The notes under the pieces: model-generated
Database searches by the model: none
Seen by the model: only the letters and a program-made list of their open reading frames with translations
Told to the model about the DNA's origin: nothing
From: Antedon mediterranea
Lineage: Eukaryota; Echinodermata; Crinoidea; Comatulida; Antedonidae
NCBI RefSeq assembly: GCF_964355755.1
Contig: NC_092671.1
Coordinates: 1,431,001 to 1,495,000, forward strand
Length of the DNA: 64,000 nt
Reading direction: 5' to 3'
Made by a program: the position numbers and the translations under genes
Part shown: positions 1-13,241 of the stretch, piece after piece
Layout of the letters: each line of letters opens with the position of its first letter
Position numbering within the stretch: the first letter of the stretch is position 1

Positions 1-549
1 TATTGTCAGAGGACGGCATTCTCTTGCCGACCGAAATTAGGCTAGATCCCTCCTCCTTTCAAGCCTCCTAGCAACAACATGGTACATTAGGGATCGTATC
101 ATTGAGACTTTAACAGGCATATTCACCATCATGTGGTGTTTAGGTAAAAAACCATGGAATTAAGATGATACCTGAATTCACTCAACCATTGCATCTTGCA
201 CTTGCGTCCATGTGAGCTGCATGCTTTCTCTATCAAGCAGCTGGCTGGGCACGTCACACACGCACGCGGAGATCTGTGTAGGGGAATACCCTGTTATGTC
301 AACCAAACAACAACTATGCTCTGTGTACAGCTCGCTAGCTCCAGAACCACGATGTTCAGCAGTTATAAAATAGAACTTATCTTGTAAATTTTAGTGTTAG
401 GTTTTTATATTTTAGTTAAAATATATATATATATATATATTAATTAAATTTATTAAGGCTTGACTAGGCCTGTAGTGAACAATCGTCGTGTTGTGTTAGT
501 ATGCCCAGCAAAAAAAAAGTGGGAGGCCAAGCGGAACTCGCTGTTCAGC

Positions 550-571
550 GGGGGGATCGTACGATCCCCCC
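550..571. repeat. Perfect 22-bp GC-rich palindrome
   Basis: Six G, ATCGTACGAT, six C: self-complementary with no loop, followed by a further gatcccc. Confidence 0.9.
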
Positions 572-635
572 GATCCCCCTGAGTAAAGTATCTTGTTGAT
601 ATAAAGTTTGCGGTACACCACATGTATTAGTTCTG

Positions 636-700
636 AAAAGAACTGTTGAGTTTCTCGACGTTTCGATCAATATACTTTGATCGTCCTCAGGAATGAGAAT
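636..700 (-). ncRNA. Hammerhead-ribozyme motif of Penelope/retrozyme type
   Basis: The minus strand reads TTCCTGAGGA, then a 7-bp helix (CGATCAA with TTGATCG) around AGTATA, then GAAAC and GTC. This is the order CUGANGA, stem II, GAAA, short palindromic ACGU stem III, cleavage site GUC. Stem I is weak (first three pairs G-C, A-U, G-U). Such loop-free stem III hammerheads are known in Penelope-like elements and act as dimers. Activity is not shown. Confidence 0.6.
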
Positions 701-756
701 GCAGAAAGTCCAGGAAACTTGGCAAGTATCTTGCCTAAGAATAGAGTCAATATGAT

Positions 757-911
757 GATATGAACAGATTTTAACCCACCTCTCACTTCATATTTCAACC
801 CCTTGACTATTACGTCATATCACTCTATTAACCTGATATGTACAGATTTTAACCCACCTCTCACTTCATAGTTCAACCCCTTGACTATTACGTCATATCA
901 CTCTATTAACC
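757..911 (+). repeat. Two-copy 78-bp tandem duplication
   Basis: Two adjacent copies from gatatg(a/t)acagatttt to cactctattaacc differ at only a few positions. Confidence 0.9.
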
Positions 912-2594
912 ATAGATATAGCAAGCCACTAACCTGTTTGATGTCCAAGAAGATGCTTCAATTATGCAGAGTAAAATCCTTCAAATTCAACCAATTCACA
1001 AATTGTAACACTACACACACATTAATCCATGCAAAGGGAAAGGGATGGTACTGTATACTAAACCTAATATGAAGGAAATACAAAAAGTAAAATGGTAAAT
1101 TAGACTGAATTAAAATATCTTATTTTACCACACAAGTTTTATTGCCAGATTGGTTCCGATATGATGAATCACACAATAAATTTTCAAAAACAAAAGGAGA
1201 AAACGTTTCTAAGAAAAGGCGAGTAGCCATTACAACTATCATGTCATCAGGATGTTTATAAATCAACAGATTATTACAAAGAGTCTTTCTTTACAAAAAA
1301 ACAAACCTCATCTGATCTACACTATCAGGTTGCTAGTGTTCATGTCGTGGAAACTTTATATTATATCCAAAGGCATTTTCTGCTTACTCGTAAATTTCCA
1401 AACACATGCTTATTTCCCTACACAAACTCATTGTTTATATACAAGAAAGGACACCAAAAAAAACAAATCAAATTAAAATCTTCTAGTCAAAACATTTCTT
1501 AATTTTAGATTTAAATAAGGAAAATGGTTAATCAAAAAAGATTTTAAGATGAATTAATTTTTTTTTGTATCTTGTATTATATAAATTAAAAAGTTTCTTG
1601 AAATGTTGTTACAATATTTTATCCAAATAACATTCTACCTGTACACCATATAAAGGAAACAGTTTTATCCCAGAAATGACAATGTTACCCCATATTATAG
1701 GGTTCAACGGCCGAGAATTTCCTACTTAAACGTCACTAACATCATCCGTTGTTAACTCAACCGCATAATGTATGAGGCGATAGGCAATATATCTGACTTA
1801 CTACTAAAAATGCATGTAAATTGGATACAAATGTGCTCATTTTATGCTTCAAATTTATGCTGTTATACAGTATTTGGTTTTTATAATGGACCATGTCAAA
1901 ATTATTATACTGAAGTTACTGCAGTAAATATAGTTTGTTGACCCTGATTATGCAAGTATATAATATATAATAGTAAGCTTTCTTTGCATTGCATTAATTA
2001 TCCTTCTATTTCTTTCATATTTTTATTGCAATTTTAAAATTGAAAAACGGGTCTTTTAACTTTAGTAATGATACTGTATCTTACTATGTTTTATTTGTAT
2101 ATTAATAGGAAATTATTAACTGTCAAATTAATGTTCCTATTATTTATAATAATAACATCATTAACATACACAATGAACTTTTAATATTATTCATAGAGTG
2201 TAATATTGCTATAATTGACATCCTAGATGTCTAATTTTATGCTCTATCTTTACACAGAATGTTTTGACAGCCATCATTAATATGTCATCAACCAACGAAC
2301 AAATTGATAATTGTTTTTACAGATGGTAGCAACTTAAGTTGTGGCATTTAATAACTATTTAGAATCTGATGGTAAAATTTGAAGGTCATAACTTAAGGAA
2401 CAGAATAGCATTGTTGAGATAAATATCCAATTTGAAAAGTTTTAATACTGCTTTAATAACGCTAAATTAAGTCTACCAGTAGATCTGCCAAAAGTTGACA
2501 AAGCAATTTAAACTAATTAAAAATGATAATGAATGAAGGTGATGCGGAGGAAAGATTTAATGAATGAACCACATTTTGGTATCTATTGATTAAC

Positions 2595-2730
2595 GCTCAG
2601 TGATGTAGCCACGAGAAATAAAGTGGTGCTTGAACAATCTCTGTTCAAGCTACTGGGTTGTCAACCTCTGTAAAAAAGTGGTCACCTTACCAACCATACT
2701 GGTGGCTATGGCCCTGGCGCTCCCCGTTAA
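2595..2730. repeat. Dispersed repeat fragment
   Basis: The stretch with cctctgtaaaaaagtggtca and accaaccatactggtggct has an inverted relative at about 49305-49380. Class unknown. Confidence 0.6.
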
Positions 2731-5700
2731 AAAAATCCTGAATCTTCCCCAACATTCTCCAGAATTTTGACACCCCCAAATGAGAGCTTGGTGAAACAAA
2801 ACTTGCATAATGAAAAGGGTGATTAACTTTATCTTTATCTATCCTCCATGTCTGATTGAAATTTAATCAAAATATTTTGTTTTGACCATAGCTTTAAAAT
2901 ACTCAATAGTTCATCATATATTCATCGGCACACCCCAAGATCTAAGCCTTTGGGATGCCTCTCAATGCTTTCTAAAGAGATGGAATAATTCCTACATACA
3001 GTAGCTGTTGTAAATGGTTTGATCTTCTTTTAATCTTTGTTATCCTTGAAAGTTTACTTGCACCCAACTTGCATCTAGCATGTAAAGAGTTTATATGGTA
3101 AACTCAGAAAGTGAATAACCTACAGTACTACGGTTTTACTTTACTGTCAGTGGCACATGGCTATGAGAGCTCATTGGATTAACCCAGGGGCTCCAGAGCT
3201 CAGATGCCCAGAGCTAAGAGAGGCCGAGAGCTAAGAGAGGCCGAGAGTTAAGAGGGGCCCAGAGCATGAACAGCCCCAATGCAATTAACAAGCATTGGAG
3301 GGCCCTTTAAGAAACAAGGGGCCTTTTGCACCTCACTACGTAACTGTGTACTGTATTCATATTGTGTAAAGGGCATATCATTTTGTATAGCAGCTGTAAC
3401 GTTAAATTTGATTGGGTTATTAAACTAAAATCTTAATAAAAATGTTCTTATAAACTCAAAAACTATATACAAATTATTATTTTACCTTGATCTCCAATAA
3501 TAGCTATAATATTTCAATTTTTTTTTTAGTAATTAAGGTAAATGAACTCGAAGTTTGCACTAAAATTTAGTATCCACTTGACCCTACTACACAAAAACTG
3601 ACCTTGTGGTACACAAGTTAACATGTCTGACACGCTCTCACTCTCCAAGATCAACAGACTGGGCATGTATTTTGCGGTATAACGACTTTTAAAAACAGAT
3701 AAACAATTGACTTGTAAACATTGCATTTGAACTCAATTAGATATTGTAAATAATTGAGCCAAACTTAAGCCTGTCATTCAATTAACTTAACTTTCATAAT
3801 TTTACTGCATACACTTGCTTTAAGCAAATGAGTCATCACGGATTGAAGATGTAAAAAACATTCTTAAAATCCTCAAATTACATAAGTACAGTATATGAAT
3901 CATGCTTTATTTTAAGTACCATACTTTAATTTAAGCTTCATTCACATTTTACTTTTTTGGTCAAACTACCAAGCGGTTCAGTCCGGTCAAGTCCTACGGT
4001 CATTCACACATTGATTGTCTTGTTTTAAAGAGTCAAACAATCTGAGAGTCGTGAAATCTACTAGCGAGAGCGCTTAATCGCGAAATGTTTCCATGAAACA
4101 TGCAACATGAAGTGACTAGCTGCGTGTTAACTGTTCAGACTTTCCATCTCAACTAAACGAATTTTACTTTTCAATGTTAAATAAAAGTATAAGAATTACA
4201 AGGACTACACCTAATTTTAAAATTATGTAAAGCAGAATTTGCATATTTTGTAAGGTGTTACTTCATAAATAAAAACATTATAGTGACAAAAACCAATACT
4301 AAAAGGAAAAAAAGATTTACCCATGAAATAAAATCAGAAACTAACTTTTAATATCTCAGCGTTATCAAATAGTTTATAGATCCACCTTGCCAAACCTAAA
4401 ATAAATCTAAATTGCACATGTTTCGCATTAACTATGATGCCGTATGATTCATTATTGATCCAAGATGAAGAGGTGGGAACAGTTGACTAACTTTCTCACA
4501 CTACCAAAACCAATACAAACATCATCATTCATAATATCTTCTTTAATTCTGCCTCCCACTTATGTATATGAATCATCATTGCTAATCTTTCACATGTTGG
4601 TGTCAAGGGCGCGGGTATTAGATTAAGTTCCCAAATTATGAATAATTAGATAAATAATGTACTTAAAAGTTTATATTGGTATCCCTGTCCTTGTAGTTTG
4701 TATGGACTTGATCATGGCTCTATGTAATGGCTACCAGTCTTGAATACTGTACTTCAACTTAACTGACCAATTCTCAGTCCCACCATAGTACAATACAGGG
4801 TCAGAACCAGATTATTGAAAACTGAAAATGAATGAGCTAGCACCCTTTTGTTTTTTAAGATTAAAAATTGTAAAAAGGTCAAAAATTCTACAAAAATTAC
4901 TGAATTTCAAAAATTCTGCATAGGTAAAATATCAAATTTATTAATTTACTGTACACAATTTGAACACAAAATTTATTTTTTAAGTGTGGTGCTTGTGAAA
5001 GTAGGTCACTATATTTCAGGTGGTGCAAACCACAGTCCAGTCTGGTTGAGTTTTATAATAAAATATCACTCAAGGCCAAAAGGAAGTAAATAAATAAAAT
5101 ATCAAATCTGGATTTTTAATGACATTTAAAAAAAAACATACAATGACCATTATTATAACAGTAATCTGTGAAAATTTTACTAATACTTTATACGGTATAT
5201 TACACAGAATTATTAACTAATCTTTAAAAAAAAAAGTGAATGACAAAAACAATTGCCGGATACAATAGTTTTTTACAACTTAGATAATACAATACATTAC
5301 TGTTATTAAGTTTAGCAGGTATTGCTGGAGACGGACGTCTTTGCACGTCGGCCGTCGCTCCCAGAGTTATCAATCTCTCACTCTCTCTGGCTGATACCAA
5401 ACTGGCATATTCCCAATATTGTTGGATATATAAAAATTGTCACAACTTACATAAAACAATGCAATACCGTTATTAGTTAGGTAAAATACAACATTCATTT
5501 AGTTACCAAGATTTATAAAAAGGAGTGGTACACTACACCTACCTTACTCAAGCGTAATCAACCAGAAAGTAAGGCAGAAAGTACAGAAACACTCCTATAT
5601 CATGTAATACAAGTCCCCAATCCTGTTCACCATATGTAAACACTTGTAATGTGGTTTAACAAGTTCAAGCAAGTATCTGATACAAAATGTGATTGTATTT

Positions 5701-5910
5701 CACATGTTAAACACTCATCCTTGATTGAAAAAGTATTTAAAAAAAGATCATATATCAAAATGTACCTGTATATAAACAGCTGTAGGACAGAGAGTAGAAA
5801 ATTTACCTTTATGTAAACACACCTGAAGGACAGATAGGATAGGCTACAAAAGTCAATATACCATTTAAGCTGTAACAAAAAGTGAAATAATATCCATCTT
5901 CATCAACAAG

Positions 5911-6008
5911 TTATTTTATCATCCAAGAAGATCTTTCCACTTGAGAGGAGACTGAAGACCACTTTTGAAATAAATCAGCTATTTTTCCCACTTTTAAAAC
6001 CTCTTCAC
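5911..6008 (-). CDS. Candidate terminal exon, unrecognised
   Basis: After ggcaaatag the minus strand reads GT then 31 codons to TAA, including EEVLKVGKIADLFQKWSS and VERSSWMIK. It is a plausible charged helix with balanced composition, unlike the A/T-driven peptides around it. The acceptor is poor in pyrimidines. No known family. Confidence 0.22.
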
Positions 6009-6184
6009 CTATTTGCCAATTCATAGTAAATTATTGCTCTCTTGATAGACAAACACCATATTTGGATAAAGGTATCACATGACTTGTTTTCTGACCAATA
6101 GGAATCACTATCACTGTACATTCAAGAAAACTTTGGAAGAGACCATTATATATAGAGGTAACAACTCTACTACATTTTTTATAA

Positions 6185-6288
6185 TTATTCAATATTGAAT
6201 GCTGATCCAACATTTTTAATTAGTTGTGCAATAGATGGAGGAATAATAGATAGGTGTGTGTTAACTTGAGGATTGAGGCCACGGCACT
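6185..6288 (-). CDS. Candidate exon, unrecognised
   Basis: After a good acceptor (ttatttttatcag) one minus-strand frame stays open for 33 codons (CRGLNPQVNTHLSIIPPS and AQLIKNVGSAF) to TAA. A second frame after it (6031-6213) is also open. The two cannot be joined with the candidate at 5911-6008 by any donor I can see, so they may be remnants or chance. Confidence 0.2.
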
Positions 6289-9200
6289 CTGATAAAAATA
6301 AAAGTACATATAAAGTTAATTTTAGTAAACAGCATAAAATAGAGATTATGCATATTTCTTCAAGGTAAAAAGATATTTACTCATTTGCACCTACTGGCTA
6401 AAATATTTTCATGTCCATTTTTAAAATGTCATAAGTCAAGATTTGGGTCATCTCATATTATCTCCTATGGATTCACCTACAGAAAGTATAGAAATGACAA
6501 TTATAGAGGGCAGCATTTACAAAATTAAACTTCAGAGAAGAAAATGCAAATGTTACAATTTGTGTTGGTTATATCAGGAATAATTCTAAACAGTTGTAAG
6601 TTTTCTTAAGAATCATCAAGGTACTTGATAGTTGTTAAGTTAGAAAGAATTAAAGTCAGATTCAAGTTGAGCTCTTTAAGCGTACCGTTCCACTTTTGTA
6701 GAAATTTGGCTTAATGATTTTCTATTACTTAAGCTTTGTACATTTCTTTTATGCTTTTAAGTTTTCTTATCAGTCTTAAGTATACTCCAAACTGGTCAAG
6801 TGATATATAGATTCATTGGCTTTACTTGGTCTTGGTGATGTTGCTTAACTTAAGTTACATCATACAGTTTTAAGTATAGAACGATGGTAATCTTGGTGCT
6901 AAAAACATCTTTACAGCTTTAGATCAGTAATATCTTATAAACATCAAATTAATAATGAACTTAAATTATGCCCTACATTTTATAAATTGTACAATTTTCT
7001 TTTTACTCATAACGGATTTAGTAGGCCTACATTTTGTAATTGAATGTCATGTTTTAACTTTGTCTAAACTATTTATTATGGTTTATATAGTATATGTTTG
7101 TATACAAGAATATATAGAATATATAGTATATGTATGTATAAGAATTAGTATAAAATTGGCATTAAAATTGCAAAGAACGAAGTAACAGAATACTGAATAT
7201 TTTATAGGAATATATATTTAGTTTTATACTCCAACTATCAGTATATAAGATTAAACAGACTTGTATTTTGAAATTTTAACAATGATTAATCATCAAAAAA
7301 TGACGAGATTCTTAAATTAATTTATTTGATATTCTGCCAAATTAAAATCTATCTATCAATATTATCATATTATAACAGAAAATGTGTTTATAGTAAGAAA
7401 ATTAGCCATGTCTATGTTAAATTTAACTACAGTAGATTCTAAATTCCGTCTATATTCTGGAAGAAAGTACATATGATAAAGGAAATAGACTTACTGTATC
7501 TATCATCATTGTACATCTAGGCTTATCAGTAAGTTATCTACAAACAATTTCTTCCAAAATCAAGGTTAAATTTTGACCCCTAAATTATAATGAAATCACA
7601 CAGTACGTAATTTTCTAAGTGCTTATTAAGGTCTAAACCCATTCTAATGCATTTACTTGCACACAATGTCATTATATCCATTCATGTATAATCACCTTCA
7701 TTATTATTTCATTAACTGTCTTCTTAACTTAAGCAACAAATCTTAATTTTGTGACTTCACTTCTACTAAACAGTGAGAAATTATCCCCAAGGGACAAAAC
7801 ACTGCTGTGACATCAGCAATTAACATTATAAATGGAAATAATAACTTAACTCATTCCTATAGTGCACTAAATTAGTTGAGCCTTCGTCCAATAATATGCA
7901 GTATACAGAATAGCAAGATGTCCTATTAAACTACGTTATATAATTTAAGATGCAATTGAAAGCGGACAGTAAACGAGAATGGCATTAAGATGTACAGAAA
8001 GAGGAATGCATGGCAGATGTTTATGTAAAATGTGCCTACAATATTTTACATCGCAACAATGATATAGTAATTGTGAATCTCAATAGAGTAGTAGTATATT
8101 TCTTTAGTAGTGTTTAAGACTTTTAAAGAGATTCCGATTTTAAAAAATAATGTTGAAAAAAATAAACTAATACTAATAGGTGAAAATTCTTTTATTTTCT
8201 TTGCATGATACAGTATTTGCACAATACAGTATGTTGATACTGTAAAGATAGGATACATTTTTTAATGGAGAAAAGGAGATATTGTGAAGCTTATGCTTAA
8301 AAGTGTAATAATTTCTTGGTTAAAATCCAGTCTACACATACAATTACAGTATAATACAAAAATTGTGATTTTAAACTGCTTTATATCAATGATTGAGAAA
8401 AAAGAAACAGTTCAGTGACAATTCTTAAGTAGAGCTCAAAAAGGACTTAGATACAGGTCATTTATTAAGTTTCTCCAATTAATTTTTAAAGCTATTAAAA
8501 TCTTCTAGAATATATACAATGGTTGTGATGAAGTCGTTCAACTTGTTTAAAAAAGATGCTAAATTAGATAATATCTTTTTGACTTACCTGTCAGAAACAC
8601 CGGAAAAAACTACAATCCAACTTGAAAATTCAATTATAAATATTAAAGCACTGTAATTATAATAATAACAAGCAATTCTATATAGTTTACGATTATTGGT
8701 TTTAATTGAAGAAAACCACAAGATGAAAGCTGGACAATGATGTTACTCAAGTTTATGATCACTAACTTAAATCAAAGAACGTACACTCGCTGCTTAACAA
8801 TGACATTATAGTAAACTTATAACGCGTTTAATACCTACTTATCACAAAATTATTTGATGATTGAAAGAAAGGCTTTGATTTCAAGACATTTTAAAAGGAT
8901 TTGCTGGTAATTGGGTGGAAAATGGATCTAGCTTGAATAGAGAAAGAGGTGTTAAGACGCCCTTTAAACCCCTCCCTCTATACACTAAGCATTTGCTAAA
9001 TTGTATAGACAGACTACATGTCTATGCGTGTTACGCTTATTACAGTATTCAAAAGCATATCATAATTTAAGTTCTATTCAGTAATATTTTACTAAATCTA
9101 TTTAAGCACAGTAAAGGCAACAATACAAACATGTATGTGTTTATTTAAATAATAGTTGGTAAACAAGGATTTACAAAGACTTTAAAGTCAAGGGTATTGC

Positions 9201-10287
9201 ATGGGTACAGTAGACAATATGACGGGTTACTGTCATTGTAAAGTTGTTAATTCAAATAGGCTTATACATACGTGAATAAACACTAGCATAACATGTGTGT
9301 AAAACATACAAAAACCGTGTTGGTGGGTTGATGCTGGACATGGGGCAAGTCTTCCTTGATGTTATTGATTTCAGATTAGAAAATAGTGATGGGCGAAATT
9401 ATTGAAACACAGTTTAGAAGAGCAGGCCTTGTATGAAGTAAAAGTCAAAGTAAAACATCCCTCATGGTTGCTGTTGAAAACTAGGTGCTCGCAATTTTCA
9501 ATACACACACAAATATATCCATGACTAAAGGTTTGCTTGAAAAAGGAATAGGGATTAGGTTTAATGAAATATCCCTGCAGCCTACTGCAAGATTACATTG
9601 CTAAAATGACCCATGTTGAACAGCCTACTCATGGATTTAGGGCTATACTATTCTGATGACCTAGTTTAGCATTATAAATATTTCAAACATTAATGTGAAG
9701 CATCTATGTGAATTATTTAGTTTATATTGATTTCTTTTTTATTCCATGGCATTGCAGTTTCAAGAACATCATTGCTGAAATATTTCCGCTGTAATGTTGC
9801 TCTTAAGATTGTTTAAAAGCTCCGAGTCTAAACTAACAGTAAATGGGAAACATTGCTGATTATCATATTTTCTAGTTTTTAACCCAGAAACTTTTGCAAT
9901 TTTGTATATTTTATTATAAATCTTCATTATAAACATTTTGATTAAAATAAAAATATATCGGACTATTTTACTATATCATTTTCTAGAAATCTAGGGTTGA
10001 TAAAATGTTTGTCCACCTAATTAAGTTCAATGAACGTCTACATCAACCGCAACATATCATTAATTTTCCAATTACTATAATAAACCCAGAATAAACCTAT
10101 CTATTTCTATTCCAAAGGAAGTTCACCATGAAAAAACTTGTTCTTGTGGCTACATTATAGTTAAGGCTATTCTATAAAAGGTCACATTTAAAAAAATTCA
10201 TTGTTACTGAAAATGGTTGGACGGTTTGGTTATGATAAGGTTCAAACTTAATCTAACGTATGGTATGGTCCTCCTATGACGGTAATC
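6289..10287. other. Non-coding stretch
   Basis: AT-rich. Two very short minus-strand open pieces behind acceptor-like sites (8587-8650, donor acttac at its end; about 7720-7815) were seen but are too short to call. Nothing else recognised. Confidence 0.55.
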
Positions 10288-10290
10288 TAA

Positions 10291-11312
10291 GACCCCATTT
10301 ACACTTCAGCTTTTAGCGAGCCCGAGGCCGGCTCCGAGCCAAAAGTGCACAAGTGTAAACACTCTGGGACCAAACGAGCCGGCCTCGAGCCGGCTCAATT
10401 TTTAGCCTAGTCTAGAGTAGGCTTCAGGCCGGCAATTGCGGGCTTCGGGCCGGCACTTCGTATAGTGTAAACACTCGCGGTCATAAAATGAACGTTCTGG
10501 GTCAACTATAGTTTAAAGTTTACAAAACTTATTGCTGATGAACGGGAATTCTTCATTGAAATTAAATTGGTGAAGATGTATACGCCTTTTTCACGAAACG
10601 GAAGGCATCTTCGATCGATGACAAACAATGCCGTGCAACGAAGCGTAACCAACAGAAATAACATAGCGTTTTCAGGGGATTTCAGGACACCATGCGGCGC
10701 CTATGCTTATACACTGTGGTGTTTTGTTTTTTTCGATGGCCTTTAAGAAGTGAAAACAAATTTTCTAATTTTTTTCAATCACACAATTATGTAGGCTAAT
10801 CTTTAAAGAACATTTTACAGAAAAAATGTTGTCCATACGACTGTCCGTTGAGGAGTTACGAATTAATGGAGTAACTTGTCCTCCGAAAATAGGCTGAAAA
10901 CGCTATGTTATTTCTGTTGGTTACCCTTCGTTGCACGGCATTGTTTGACATCGATCGAAAATGTCTTCAGTTTCGCGAAAAAGGCGTATTGATCAACTAC
11001 TATATTCTTCAGAAAACGAGACGCAAACATTAGTAGTAAAGCAACAATACAATTGTTTTGATCCATATTAAATACCGTTTAATAATATTAACTTTTTAAG
11101 ACGGTTAGTGGGCGCACATGAGCGGATATGACGTGAATGTAGCAAAATCGTATCATCGAGCACTCTTCCGTGAGAGCAAGTGTAAACACAATAGTAGGGG
11201 CCCGAGGCCGGCTTTTTGGGTAAGTGTAAACACATTGCGGGCTAAAAAGAAAGCCGGTGTCGGGCCGACTTCGGGCCGGCTAAGAAATCGTCGATGAAGT
11301 ATAAATGGGGTC
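10291..11312. mobile_element. PIF/Harbinger-like foldback element with nested inverted repeats
   Basis: GACCCCATTTACACTTC at the left and an inverted copy ending TAAATGGGGTC at the right are flanked by TAA (10288-10290 and 11313-11315). Subterminal zones carry many GAGCCGGC/GGGCCGGC and gtgtaaacac words. Inside, a second inverted pair of roughly 95 bp lies at about 10577-10675 and 10896-10990 (aacatagcgttttc against gaaaacgctatgtt). No transposase frame. Confidence 0.85.
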
Positions 11313-12059
11313 TAAGTATCTGGTCTACGGTACTCCAACTTTCTCTTTGATTTATCTCAGAGTATTAAATTTGCAAAGTAACTTTTACTTTAGAAAAAGT
11401 GAAGTCTGAACACCTCTCTCTTGAAATGTTTTCCGTCATTCCGACATTACGCTTTCCACGATTTCTTTCCATGTTTTTCTGTTTTGGGCAGGATGGGTTG
11501 TCATTGTGCTAAAGTCTCTATTTTTTCCTTTTAAATATGTTTTTATTTGGTTTATCCAGTTATCTTTTAGTGGTGGTCTTTTATTGTCTTGTTAGTTTTC
11601 TTCATTGTTTAATTGATGGAACACAGCTCTTGCAAACATTACAGCATGAAAACATCTAAATTTCATAAAATTTGCTAGTAAGACAAAGCAAGCAGGTACT
11701 TAGACACGTGATGATTTATCTTAGCATTATTAATGACATTGTTTAATGTGAAAAAAGTAGAATGTAACAGACCATTAACTAAAGTCAAAACAGGTCACTG
11801 TGTTCATAAACATTAATAATTTACAGAGTGAGTGAGCCTGCAACAAGGTAGAGATAGTACAAAAAACCCACATATAAACATACATAGTCAGTTTATGCTA
11901 GGCCACCAAGAAACAAGGCTTGTGTCAGACAATTGACACAGAACAGATTTACTCCCTATAAAAAACAAGTCCCCCTGATTTCCAAGCTTCTTCAGTCATA
12001 GTAGAAAAACAATGAATATACTGAAGTAAATTAGATTTCAACCAAAAACTACTTTTATA

Positions 12060-12110
12060 GTTACATTACTCCAAGAGATGGTTGTACCATAACAACCGAA
12101 ACGTCAAGAG
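12060..12110 (+). ncRNA. Degenerate hammerhead-like motif
   Basis: Stem II (ggttgt and acaacc) and GAAACGTC are kept, but the CUGANGA box reads CCAAGAGA. Likely inactive relic of a Penelope-type element. Confidence 0.4.
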
Positions 12111-12244
12111 ATTATCAACTTTAGGCTACTCATTTACTTGTTGAAAAGATACAATACAATACAGTACAGTGTTCCACACATCTTACTTTACAATGTTTAT
12201 TCATCATGCAAAACTACAATCAACACAGATCACATTCAATCCTG

Positions 12245-12420
12245 CACTGACTTTGGGGGTTGGGACACCCGAGGAAACCTTAGTTCACAAAAAAACTCAT
12301 CTGAACTGGTTAGAGAGAAACCAAAATTCAATATTGGGACTATACCCGGGAATATGACTGTTTGTAAAAATCATAAAGTAGAGGATGGGATTAAAAGTGG
12401 GATTGTACATGAGAATATAC
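12245..12420. repeat. Fragment related to the CCGTAGTTCC MITE
   Basis: It shares words such as gggacacccgagg, gggactatacccggg and gggattgtac with the element at 13242-14017, but complete ends are absent. Confidence 0.55.
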
Positions 12421-12686
12421 GTTAGTATAAAATGAAAAGTCTCTCAATCAAATATGCTAATTGATGTATAAAAGGAATATTGAACAAACAATATAAGTGA
12501 GTAGAATAAACAACAGGAATCAGTCAGATGGAGGACAAACATCTACACAACTGTTGCAAAATGAAAATTGATGTGATTCTACAAAATTGAATTTTCTGCC
12601 TTATTTCATATTAAACCACAGGCATAACAAACACATTAGTAAAGTACGGTTGCAGCGTGTGCTTATAAAAAGAAATATAGTTAAGT

Positions 12687-12742
12687 TGAGAATGTCTCGA
12701 CGACGACGTTCCGGTTGTTATACTACCACCATCTTCAGGAGC
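12687..12742 (-). ncRNA. Second degenerate hammerhead-like motif
   Basis: The minus strand has CTGAAGA, a stem II-like ggtggtagtataacaacc and GGAACGTC in place of GAAACGTC. It faces the motif at 12060-12110. Confidence 0.4.
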
Positions 12743-13241
12743 AAACAGATTTTATTAGGCCTAAACACACAGTTGTTCTACTTCATATTCATTACTAAGC
12801 TAAAATCAACTTGATATATATTTGAGCTGTAAATCTTTTAAACATCAACATAAAGAAGATTTATAGATATTGTGAAGTCTAAATGACTTCATAGGTTGCT
12901 GCAGTAACCTGCTTCTTTCTAAGGATTTTTAATACTATACTTTTTTTTCTTAAAGATTATTTACAATTTGTGATTGGTTAAACATTTTCAAATTGCCAAA
13001 TGCGGGTGAAATACAAGGTAATACAAGATAATCTAAAATAATTAAATGCAACAACTATTTACAACATGCAAAAATTGGGCAAAAATTAAAGCACTTGTGA
13101 TGACCAACAACCAAACTACATCATGTTAGTTCATTGTGTGTATGTAGGAAAATTGGGATACCGTGTCCTCACTTCTCACCTAGACACAGATTTGATGGTT
13201 TCTAGTCCAGGCAACGAGTTACAGAAGTAAGGTTTACTATA

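Larger units (their letters stand above)
1..5900. other. Non-coding stretch
   Basis: Apart from the palindrome, hammerhead motif, tandem duplication and repeat fragment listed separately, this is AT-rich sequence. A GC-richer imperfect hairpin (cggacgtc and gacgtgc-like arms) lies at 5325-5365. No exon is convincing on either strand. Confidence 0.6.

Noticed and set aside
5325-5365. GC-rich hairpin as a ncRNA
   Set aside because: The arms pair only imperfectly and nothing else supports a gene.
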